Assembly (NCBI GenBank): GCA_003150315.1
Contig: QAML01000052.1
Location: 1-42,096 of the forward strand
DNA: 42,096 bases
Reading direction: 5' to 3'
Source: Prevotellaceae bacterium
Lineage (GTDB): Bacteria > Bacteroidota > Bacteroidia > Bacteroidales > Bacteroidaceae
Both the position numbers and the translations under genes were made by a program. The notes beneath the pieces are model-generated. The model worked only from the letters and a program-made list of their open reading frames with translations, was not told the origin of the DNA and made no database searches. Below are positions 35,227 through 42,096 of this stretch, piece after piece (within the stretch, counting starts at the first letter, position 1; each line of letters starts with the position of its first letter).

Positions 35227-36507
35227 TTAAATTTTTGTAAAAGCCTGATCCAAATCGTCTATTAAGTCAGCAACATTTTCCGTACCAACGGACAATCTGA
35301 TAGTTCCCTCAAATATACCCTGATCTGCTGCTTCTTCAGGACTCAATTCGGAGTGAGTTGTAGTAAGCGGATGTATGACAAGCGATTTTACGTCAGCCAC
35401 ATTTGCAAGCAATGAGAATATCTTCAGATTGTCAATGAACTTAAACGCATCGTCTTGTGTTCCGTTTATTTCGAACGTAAAAATAGAACCTCCGCCATTG
35501 GGGAAATAACGTTTATACAGATCATGATTCGGATGATCTTCGAGAGACGGGTGATTTATCTTCTTGACTTTCGGCTGACTCTTCAGATATTTGATAATTT
35601 CAAGCGTATTAGAAACATGTCTCTCCACACGCAAACTAAGAGTTTCAAGTCCCTGAAGCAAAATCCAAGCGTTGAACGGAGAAAGAGTTGCACCTTCATC
35701 GCGCAGAAGCAATGCACGCACACGAGTAACAAACGGAGCTGGAATTGTACCGAATTTCAAGCCATGATAACTTGGGTCCGGCTGACTGAACCCGGGGAAT
35801 TTATCACTTGCGAGCCAATCAAATGTGCCGCCGTCAACTATGATTCCGCCAAGAGAACTTCCGTGTCCGCCGATGAACTTTGTTGCAGAATGCACAACTA
35901 TATCAGCTCCGTGCTCAATGGGACGTATAAGGAAAGGAGTGCCGAAAGTGTTATCAATAACCAAAGGAATACCATGACGGTGAGCAATTTCCGCAGTTCT
36001 TTCGATATCAGAGATATTGGAATTCGGGTTTCCGAGAGTTTCTATATAAACCAATTTCGTGTTAGGTTTGATGGCATTCTCCAATTCTTCATAGTTGTCG
36101 GGATCGACAAAAGTTGATTCTATACCATAACGGCTCAACGTGTGCTTGAGAAGATTGTACGTACCGCCATATATTGTTTTGGTTGCAACAACATGGTCTC
36201 CTGCATATGCAATATTTGTTATGGCATAAGTTACAGCAGCTGCGCCGGAAGCAACAGCAAGTCCGCCAACTCCGCCTTCAAGAGCCGCAACGCGACTTTC
36301 CAAAACCCCTTGCGTGGAATTGGTAAGACGACCGTATATATTGCCTGCATCGCGCAATCCGAAACGATCTGCTGCGTGCTGGGAGTTATGAAACACATAC
36401 GAAGTGGTTTGATAAATAGGTACTGCGCGGGCATCTGTGGCAGGATCTGCCTGTTCTTGTCCGACATGAAGTTGCAATGTTTCGAAGTGTAGTTTCTTTT
36501 CTGACAT
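35227..36507 (-). CDS. metY: O-acetylhomoserine aminocarboxypropyltransferase / sulfhydrylase (MetY type)
   Basis: PLP enzyme of methionine and homocysteine synthesis that uses sulfide and O-acetylhomoserine. The 426 residues span a full MetY: FETLQLHVGQEQADPATDARAVPIYQTTSYVF at the start, GLAVASGAAAVTYAI, the PLP-lysine motif VVHSATKFIGGHGSSLGG, GRLTNSTQGVLESRVAALEGG, and the C-terminal VKSLVIHPLTTTHSELSPEE. The start at 36507 follows a promoter candidate, and an Lrp/AsnC gene diverges upstream. Family members also act as cystathionine or cysteine-type lyases, but the length and insert pattern fit MetY. Confidence 0.93.
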   Translation of the reverse strand: MSEKKLHFETLQLHVGQEQADPATDARAVPIYQTTSYVFHNSQHAADRFGLRDAGNIYGRLTNSTQGVLESRVAALEGGVGGLAVASGAAAVTYAITNIAYAGDHVVATKTIYGGTYNLLKHTLSRYGIESTFVDPDNYEELENAIKPNTKLVYIETLGNPNSNISDIERTAEIAHRHGIPLVIDNTFGTPFLIRPIEHGADIVVHSATKFIGGHGSSLGGIIVDGGTFDWLASDKFPGFSQPDPSYHGLKFGTIPAPFVTRVRALLLRDEGATLSPFNAWILLQGLETLSLRVERHVSNTLEIIKYLKSQPKVKKINHPSLEDHPNHDLYKRYFPNGGGSIFTFEINGTQDDAFKFIDNLKIFSLLANVADVKSLVIHPLTTTHSELSPEEAADQGIFEGTIRLSVGTENVADLIDDLDQAFTKI

Positions 36508-36558
36508 GATCTTTATTTTTATTGATTTATATTATTTTCGTTCGAATCAGTTCGTTAC

Positions 36559-36591
36559 TTTTTCTGATGCAAAATTACATTGTCAGAAAAA
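36559..36591. promoter_or_regulatory. Inverted repeat over the metY -7 box (candidate operator)
   Basis: Perfect 9-bp arms, TTTTTCTGA (36559-36567) and TCAGAAAAA (36583-36591), with a 15-nt spacer. The metY -7 box (TAATTTTG on the minus strand, 36570-36577) lies at its centre. A dimeric regulator such as the divergently encoded Lrp/AsnC protein could bind here and block metY; this is inference. Confidence 0.5.
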
Positions 36592-36604
36592 TATCACCAA
36601 GAAA

Positions 36605-36636
36605 TTTCAAGAATCAAGAAAATAATACTACTTTTG
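36605..36636 (+). promoter_or_regulatory. Candidate promoter of the Lrp/AsnC gene
   Basis: TTTC at 36605-36608, 20-bp spacer, TACTTTTG at 36629-36636, a near-match to the consensus. It gives a leader of about 65 nt before the ATG at 36710. Confidence 0.5.
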
Positions 36637-36709
36637 TCCTACGAAACAGAAAATTCACACAGTAAGACCGACTCAAAATGCAGGACTGCAGCAAAAAATA
36701 TAAAGCATA

Positions 36710-37180
36710 ATGGAAAAAACAACAAATCTCGACAGCACAGACATTGCTATCTTGCGCGAATTGCAAAACAATTCCAGACTTACAATAAAGGAACTTGCTT
36801 CAAAAGTAAACCTTTCACTTTCTCCTGTACACGAAAGAATGAAAAACCTTGAGCGCAACGGATACATAACAAAATATACAACAATTCTCAATGCAGAAAA
36901 ACTGGATATGGGATTTACGGTTTTCTGCAAAATAAAAATGCGCCGCATAAATCACGACATTGCTACAGATTTCGTAAACTCCATACGCAATATTCCCGAA
37001 GTAACGGAATGCTATAACATTTCTGGACAATATGACTACCTTCTAAAGGTCAGCGCAAGCAATATGGCTTCGTACCAAAGTTTTGTGATAAATGTTTTGG
37101 GGCGTATAGAATCCATGCTTTCAATAGAAAGTACATTTGTAATGTCAGAAGAGAAAAATACATACGGCATCAATATATAG
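36710..37180 (+). CDS. Lrp/AsnC family transcriptional regulator
   Basis: A 156-residue regulator with an N-terminal winged helix-turn-helix (LDSTDIAILRELQNNSRLTIKELASKVNLSLSPVHERMKNLERNGYI) and a C-terminal RAM domain (VTECYNISGQYDYLLKVSA) that senses amino acids. Such proteins form octamers and bend DNA. It is divergent from metY, with the 9-bp inverted repeat between them, so it may control metY and itself in response to an amino acid such as methionine. The ligand cannot be assigned. Confidence 0.92.
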   Translation: MEKTTNLDSTDIAILRELQNNSRLTIKELASKVNLSLSPVHERMKNLERNGYITKYTTILNAEKLDMGFTVFCKIKMRRINHDIATDFVNSIRNIPEVTECYNISGQYDYLLKVSASNMASYQSFVINVLGRIESMLSIESTFVMSEEKNTYGINI

Positions 37181-37294
37181 ATTGCAAAAACACGTTCCCC
37201 AACACACGCCTTGGGCAAAAGCGTTCATATTATCTCCGTATAATTCGCCAAGTGCCATTTTTTATATATTTTTGCGCTTAAATACCAAAGCAAC

Positions 37295-38599
37295 ATGAGA
37301 CTAAAACTATTTACCGCAATAATCGTTTCGCAGTTGTTATGCCTCTTCTGCATAGCTTCGCCCAACAATGGTAAATTTATTTTGGTTATAGATGCCGGGC
37401 ACGGCGGACATGATGCAGGAGCTATTGGTACATATTCAAAAGAAAAAAACATAAACTTGAACGTGGCTCTTGCCTTTGGAAAACTTGTAGAAAACAATTG
37501 CAGTGACGTAAGAGTTATATACACCCGCAAAACAGATGTTTTTATTGCACTTCAGGAACGTGCAGAAATAGCAAACCGGAATAAAGCAAATCTCTTTATT
37601 TCCATTCACACAAATGCATTACCGAATGGAAAGATTGCCTATGGTTCCGAAACATATACCCTTGGTATGGCTCGGTCTTCTGAGAATTTTGATGTAGCAA
37701 AACGAGAAAACTCGGTAATTCTTGTTGAAAACGACTACAAAGAAAAGTATGCAGGTTTCAATCCAAATTCTTCTGAAAGCTATATAATTTTCGAATTCAT
37801 GCAAGACGAGCACATGAAGCAGAGTATAAACCTTGCCCAAAGTATACAAAAGCATTATGTGAATTTGGCAAACCGTAAAAACAAAGGCGTGCATCAGGCA
37901 GGTTTTCTTGTATTACGAGAAACTTCCATGCCAAGCGTGCTTACGGAATTGGGATTCATTACAACACCGGAAGAAGAAGCATATCTTAATAGCCAAGACG
38001 GTATAAACAAACTCGCACGTTCGATATTTGAAGGATTTCTTGATTACAAACAAACGCAAGACGGAAAGATTCGCCCTACGATATCGTATAACCCGAAAGA
38101 AAACACTGCTGAAAGCGAAGTAAAAGACACGACGGAAACAAAGAGACAAAAATTATCGCAAAAAGATAACAAAGTTGACAATACTGAAAGTTCTTCTGTT
38201 TTGGCGAAAGCGTTGGAAAAAGAACTGCCCGCAAAAGAAATTGCACAGGACACCAAAGTTGAAAACGCCGCAAAAAACGAAAAGGCATCTCCCGTCCTCA
38301 CGCAAACAAACAATACAGAAAAGCCGGTATTCAAAATACAAATCCTTACATCAGACACACCTTTGAAGAATACAGACAAACAACTGCAAGGATACCAAAA
38401 TGTGGAAAGCTATCAAGAAAAAAAAGGTGGTATGATAAAATACACATGTATGCCGACAGCTGATTATAATCAAGCCGTAACAAACCAAAAGGAAATCCGC
38501 AAGAGAAATCCCGGGGCTTTTATGGTTGCATTCAAAAATGGTAAGCGCATAGACCTTGGCGAAGCTGTTGCAGAATTTAAGTCGAACAAAAATAAATAA
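37295..38599 (+). CDS. N-acetylmuramoyl-L-alanine amidase (AmiC type) with C-terminal extension
   Basis: Periplasmic enzyme that cleaves peptide stems from peptidoglycan, often during cell separation. A signal peptide spans about residues 1-22 (LFTAIIVSQLLCLFC). The Amidase_3 domain starts with FILVIDAGHGGHDAGAIG (zinc His and neighbouring residues), continues with ANLFISIHTNALPNG and ends with the catalytic Glu region MPSVLTELGFITTPEEEAYLN. A long, charged linker (about residues 255-345) precedes a C-terminal module (VFKIQILTSDTPLKNTDKQL) that resembles a divergent SPOR domain and may target septal glycan. The gene starts a four-gene operon; a TATTTTTG -7-like box is at 37267-37274. Confidence 0.9.
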   Translation: MRLKLFTAIIVSQLLCLFCIASPNNGKFILVIDAGHGGHDAGAIGTYSKEKNINLNVALAFGKLVENNCSDVRVIYTRKTDVFIALQERAEIANRNKANLFISIHTNALPNGKIAYGSETYTLGMARSSENFDVAKRENSVILVENDYKEKYAGFNPNSSESYIIFEFMQDEHMKQSINLAQSIQKHYVNLANRKNKGVHQAGFLVLRETSMPSVLTELGFITTPEEEAYLNSQDGINKLARSIFEGFLDYKQTQDGKIRPTISYNPKENTAESEVKDTTETKRQKLSQKDNKVDNTESSSVLAKALEKELPAKEIAQDTKVENAAKNEKASPVLTQTNNTEKPVFKIQILTSDTPLKNTDKQLQGYQNVESYQEKKGGMIKYTCMPTADYNQAVTNQKEIRKRNPGAFMVAFKNGKRIDLGEAVAEFKSNKNK

Positions 38600-38607
38600 A
38601 GAGGGAA

Positions 38608-39519
38608 ATGAAGAATCAGTATTTTACCATAGAAGTAAAAGTGGCAATAGCTGCCATTATAGCTATTATTTTGTTGTTCTTTGGAATTAAGTTTCTAAAA
38701 GGCATAGATGTTTTCAAGTCCACCCACACCTATTATGTAGTTTTTTCAGATATTACAGGACTAACAAAGTCTAATCCTGTATACGCGAACGGTTATGCAG
38801 TAGGCAACGTAAAAGATATTGATTATAACTATGATCATCCAGGGAATGTCGTCGTAGAAGTAGAATTATCCAAAGCAATGCAGATTCCTAAAGGAACTAC
38901 CGCCGAATTAGTTTCGAGTATGCTTGGAAGCGTTAATATGAATCTTGTTTTTTCTAAGAATCCTATAGAACATATAAATGCAGGAGACACCATTTACGGG
39001 AAGTTTCATGAGGGCGCACTCGAGAAAGTTGAAGCCATGATTCCGGCTTTTGAGAAAATGATGCCCAAACTTGATTCTATTCTTACTTCTTTGAATTGTT
39101 TACTGGCTGATCCCGCGATAGCTTCTACGCTTCACAACGTTAACGACATAAGCGCGAATCTAAAACAAAGTACGGCTCAACTCAACAGTATTCTCTATAA
39201 TGATATTCCCAAACTTACAAAAAGGATGGATAAAATCGGAGAAAACACAGAGACTCTTACTAATAATTTGAATCAATTAGATATTGCTTCAACTCTTGAA
39301 AGTGTTAACCAAACAATTTCAAATATAAACAATTTGACATGTTCCATGGATACAAAAATAAACGGCAAAGACAATTCCCTCGGAATGCTTCTTAATGACC
39401 GCGGAGTTTACGACAAACTCTACGAAACCATGAACAGTGCCAACAATCTGCTTCTTGACTTAAAGAATCACCCAAAACGTTACGTACATTTTTCGGTGTT
39501 CGGAAAAAAAGATAAATAA
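38608..39519 (+). CDS. MCE/MlaD domain protein
   Basis: A 303-residue inner-membrane-anchored protein, part of a phospholipid or hydrophobic-molecule transport system. One N-terminal membrane helix (VAIAAIIAIILLFFGIKFL, about 12-30) is followed by a single MCE domain (TYYVVFSDITGLTKSNPVYANGYAVGNVKDI through MLGSVNMNLVF). The C-terminal part is a helical tail rich in Asn and Thr with coiled-coil character (TETLTNNLNQLD). The matching ATPase and permease are not present in the window. It starts 8 nt after the amidase stop and touches the aminotransferase start. Confidence 0.9.
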   Translation: MKNQYFTIEVKVAIAAIIAIILLFFGIKFLKGIDVFKSTHTYYVVFSDITGLTKSNPVYANGYAVGNVKDIDYNYDHPGNVVVEVELSKAMQIPKGTTAELVSSMLGSVNMNLVFSKNPIEHINAGDTIYGKFHEGALEKVEAMIPAFEKMMPKLDSILTSLNCLLADPAIASTLHNVNDISANLKQSTAQLNSILYNDIPKLTKRMDKIGENTETLTNNLNQLDIASTLESVNQTISNINNLTCSMDTKINGKDNSLGMLLNDRGVYDKLYETMNSANNLLLDLKNHPKRYVHFSVFGKKDK

Positions 39520-40725
39520 ATGCCAGCAATTTCAGAACGCGGCGAAAGAATGCCGCAATCACCTATACGCAAATTAACGCCATTGGCTAATGCAGCCAAA
39601 GAAAGAGGAATAAAAGTATACCATCTTAATATCGGTCAGCCTGATTTACCTTCACCTTCAAAAGGACTTGAAGTTCTTAAACATGTTGACAGAAGCGTTT
39701 TAGAGTACAGTCCTTCACAAGGATTCAAAACTTATCGCGAAAAGCTCGTAAACTACTATGCCAAATACGATATAGAAGTTACAGCAGATGACATTATAAT
39801 TACGAGCGGAGGTTCAGAAGCAGTTCTTTTTGCATTCCTGTCGTGCTTAAACCCCGGAGACGAAATAATTGTTCCCGAACCAGCATACGCAAACTATATG
39901 GCATTTGCTGTTGCAGCGGGTGCAGTTATCCGCACAATTGCCACAACAATAGAAGAAGGTTTTTCTTTGCCTAAAGTTGAAAAGTTTGAAGAACTCATAA
40001 ACGACCGCACAAGAGCAATTCTTATCTGCAATCCAAATAATCCTACGGGCTATCTTTATACACGCCGCGAGATGAATCAGATTCGCGACATGGTGAAAAA
40101 GTATGATCTTTATCTTTTCAGCGATGAGGTTTACCGCGAATTTATTTATACAAGTTCTCCATATATTTCCGCATGCCACCTAAAAGGCATAGAACAGAAC
40201 GTTATCCTTATCGATTCCGTCTCCAAAAGATACAGCGAATGCGGAATTCGAATCGGTGCTTTGATAACAAAAAACGCAGAAGTAAGAAAAGCCGTGATGA
40301 AATTCTGCCAGGCACGTCTAAGTCCTCCACTCCTTGGTCAGATTGTGGCAGAAGCTTCGCTTGATGCCGATGAAAAATACACAAGAGATGTGTACGACGA
40401 ATATGTAGAACGCAGGAAATGTCTTATTGACGGCTTAAACAGAATTCCCGGATGCTATTCTCCTGTACCGATGGGGGCATTCTATACTACGGCACAGCTT
40501 CCAGTAGATGACGCAGAGAAATTCTGCGCATGGTGTCTCAACGATTTCAATTACGAAGGCGAAACAGTTATGCTTGCTCCTGCTGCCGGTTTTTATACAA
40601 CTCCCGGAGCAGGACGTGATCAGGTTCGTATAGCTTACGTATTAAACAAAGAAGATTTGCAACGCGCACTGCTTGTTTTGCGCAAAGCACTCGAACAATA
40701 CCCGGGAAGAACCATAAGACAATGA
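39520..40725 (+). CDS. Class I/II PLP-dependent aminotransferase
   Basis: A 401-residue fold-type I aminotransferase, probably aspartate/aromatic-type. The N-terminus MPAISERGERMPQSPIRKLTPLANAAKERG is typical of the Bacteroidetes group. The cofactor regions are NIGQPDLPSP, ITSGGSEAVLFAF, and ICNPNNPTGYLYTRREM; the PLP lysine lies in LIDSVSKRYSECGIRIGALI; a substrate arginine is in GAGRDQVRIAYV. The ATG immediately follows the MCE stop with no gap, and the stop overlaps the permease by 4 nt. The substrate range cannot be set from sequence. Confidence 0.9.
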   Translation: MPAISERGERMPQSPIRKLTPLANAAKERGIKVYHLNIGQPDLPSPSKGLEVLKHVDRSVLEYSPSQGFKTYREKLVNYYAKYDIEVTADDIIITSGGSEAVLFAFLSCLNPGDEIIVPEPAYANYMAFAVAAGAVIRTIATTIEEGFSLPKVEKFEELINDRTRAILICNPNNPTGYLYTRREMNQIRDMVKKYDLYLFSDEVYREFIYTSSPYISACHLKGIEQNVILIDSVSKRYSECGIRIGALITKNAEVRKAVMKFCQARLSPPLLGQIVAEASLDADEKYTRDVYDEYVERRKCLIDGLNRIPGCYSPVPMGAFYTTAQLPVDDAEKFCAWCLNDFNYEGETVMLAPAAGFYTTPGAGRDQVRIAYVLNKEDLQRALLVLRKALEQYPGRTIRQ

Positions 40726-41966
40726 ATCTATCGTTTTTCTTAGCCCAAAGACTTTACTCGGCAGAAAATAAAACTAAGAGAGCATCGCTCCCTGCCATAA
40801 AAATAGCAATAACGGGAGTAGCCGTAGGACTTGCCGTAATGCTCTTGGCTGTTGCCATAGCCTTAGGATTCAAAAACGAAATAAGTTCAAAAGTAATCGG
40901 ATTCGGTTCACACGTTGTAATTATAGACTCGTCTTCTTCGCTTGAGGAAACAAGTATTCCCATTGAGGTTACACCGCAGTTCATAAATGAAATAAAAAAG
41001 ACCGACAACGTAAAGCATATACAAACCTTTACAATAAAGCCGGGAATATTAAAAACAGAAAACGAATTTGCAGGGATAACGTTAAAAGGCATTGGGCAAG
41101 GATATGACACAGAATTCATAAAGCAACATATCATAGAAGGAAAACTACCCGATTACTCCCAAATCTCCACAGAAAACGACATTATTATCAGCCACAACAC
41201 AGCCAATACGCTGAAAATAAAATGCGGCAATAAGATTTTCGCTTATTTCTTTAACGATGGTCTGCGCACAAGGCGGTTCAAAGTTGCAGCTATTTATCGT
41301 ACAGACCTATCGCAATTTGACAACATGATTGTTTTTGCCAATCAAAAAACGGTAAACAAGCTAAACGGGTTCAAAGACATGCAAGTTTCCGGATTGGAAA
41401 TATCTTTGTACGACTTCAATAAGCTTTATGAATCAAGCTTGAAAATAGGAAAGAAAGTAGCATATAACAATATTGATAATAACACACAATACGTTTCATA
41501 CAACATAAAGGAATTATACCCTCAAATATTCGATTGGTTGGGACTTCTCAACATAAACATAGCCGTTATACTTATCCTCATGATTCTTGTTGCCGGTGTT
41601 ACAATTATCAGCGGACTATTAATCCTCATACTTGAGAGAACAAACACCATTGCTTTGTTGAAATCTCTTGGAGCAAGCAATACTCTAATACGCCACACAT
41701 TCATAAAACTGGCAATTATCATCTTAGTTAAAGGTATAGTAATCGGAAACATCATAGGTCTGATGCTTGCATTTGTACAACAACATTTTCATTTGGTGAA
41801 TCTTGATCCAGCTTCATACTACATAGACAGTGTGCCTATAGAATTCAATGCTCTCGCAATAATCACAATAAATGCAGTAACATTCATTGTTTCCACACTT
41901 GCACTTGTAATACCAAGCTACTTTACGGCTCGTATCCACCCGTCAAAGGTTCTCAGGTTTGAATAA
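40722..41966 (+). CDS. FtsX-like ABC transporter permease (LolC/LolE type)
   Basis: Inner-membrane permease that would release lipoproteins to the periplasmic carrier. The 414 residues have one N-terminal membrane helix (IAITGVAVGLAVMLLAVAIAL), a large periplasmic MacB_PCD-type domain, and three C-terminal helices (INIAVILILMILVAGVTIISG, LAIIILVKGIVIGNIIG, FIVSTLALVIPSYF), the standard LolC/E topology. The frame ends with the family motif ARIHPSKVLRFE. It is the last gene of the operon. In Bacteroidetes one such permease often serves instead of a LolC/LolE pair. Confidence 0.9.
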   Translation: MNLSFFLAQRLYSAENKTKRASLPAIKIAITGVAVGLAVMLLAVAIALGFKNEISSKVIGFGSHVVIIDSSSSLEETSIPIEVTPQFINEIKKTDNVKHIQTFTIKPGILKTENEFAGITLKGIGQGYDTEFIKQHIIEGKLPDYSQISTENDIIISHNTANTLKIKCGNKIFAYFFNDGLRTRRFKVAAIYRTDLSQFDNMIVFANQKTVNKLNGFKDMQVSGLEISLYDFNKLYESSLKIGKKVAYNNIDNNTQYVSYNIKELYPQIFDWLGLLNINIAVILILMILVAGVTIISGLLILILERTNTIALLKSLGASNTLIRHTFIKLAIIILVKGIVIGNIIGLMLAFVQQHFHLVNLDPASYYIDSVPIEFNALAIITINAVTFIVSTLALVIPSYFTARIHPSKVLRFE

Positions 41967-42001
41967 CGCAACAAGCTTACACCACTTTTTGCAGACAAAA
42001 C

Positions 42002-42032
42002 ATTGCTGACTCGAAAAAAACTACTAAATTTG
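42002..42032 (+). promoter_or_regulatory. Promoter of the tRNA-Pro gene
   Basis: ATTG at 42002-42005, 19-bp spacer, TAAATTTG at 42025-42032, close to the Bacteroidetes consensus and 14 bp before the tRNA. Confidence 0.6.
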
Positions 42033-42046
42033 CATCGTCAAAAATA

Positions 42047-42096
42047 CGGGGTGTAGCGCAGTCCGGTTAGCGCACCTGCTTTGGGAGCAGGGGGTC
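42047..42096 (+). tRNA. tRNA-Pro (anticodon TGG), cut by the window end
   Basis: The acceptor strand CGGGGTG is followed by TAGCGCAG of the D stem, and the anticodon arm CCTGCTTTGGGAGCAGG has TGG in the loop. The rest of the gene lies beyond the window. Start is set by the family cloverleaf. Confidence 0.9.

Noticed and set aside
36508..36709. SAM or other riboswitch upstream of metY
   Set aside because: The leader is short and AT-rich without a recognisable aptamer; the inverted repeat sits on the promoter, not in the leader.

Overview
The window is a low-GC chromosomal segment from a member of the Bacteroidota, most likely the order Bacteroidales. The evidence is a type IX secretion plug protein, a DUF5063 / RNase D-like / RlmI-like gene trio, an NADP-type GdhA, an MCE protein next to an AmiC-type amidase, a lipoprotein signal, and several promoters of the Bacteroidetes sigma-AB form (TTTG, 19-21 bp, TAnnTTTG) with no reliance on Shine-Dalgarno sites. 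The genus cannot be set from the sequence alone.

Layout, left to right. 174-6404 (-) is a housekeeping operon: lon, tgt, an LptF/LptG permease and a DEAD-box RNA helicase. Diverging from it is trmN6 (6514-7239, +). 7376-16048 (-) is one ORF of 2890 codons, more GC-rich in large parts than its surroundings. It is a phage/ICE-type large polyvalent protein with a barnase/EndoU-like (PBECR-type) domain, LPD1 and LPD3 domains, three separate HExxH zincin motifs and a MuF C-terminal domain. It appears to stop inside its last domain and has no integrase, capsid or conjugation gene beside it. 16136-18474 (+) is the DUF5063 / 3'-5' exonuclease / RlmI-like operon. A gap then holds a promoter-hairpin pair that may be a small RNA. 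18892-24001 (-) is a tightly coupled sugar operon: FdtA-like ketoisomerase, FemAB/GNAT-like acyltransferase, FdtB-like aminotransferase and three GT2 glycosyltransferases. It probably makes a 3-acylamino-3,6-dideoxyhexose and attaches it to a surface glycan. 24397-27001 (-) is a GH109-type enzyme and a TPR protein. 27152-28264 (+) is a nucleotidyltransferase-like gene broken by two frame changes. gdhA follows, then a (-) operon of CCA-adding enzyme, T9SS plug protein and TRIC-type channel, a small lipoprotein, an unknown 128-residue protein, metY with a divergent Lrp/AsnC regulator, and a (+) envelope operon (amidase, MCE/MlaD, aminotransferase, LolC/E-like permease). The window ends inside a tRNA-Pro.

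The feature that links the whole window is a dispersed intergenic repeat of about 88 bp, present seven times. Each copy has two half-units followed by an inverted pair; one copy contains a perfect 42-bp palindrome. Every copy lies next to a gene 3' end and none lies in a divergent promoter gap. Two copies sit in a ~255-bp imperfect duplication that flanks the unknown 128-residue gene, and one copy lies right beside the truncated end of the giant gene. The repeat family and the stranded giant protein are the parts least explained by known biology.
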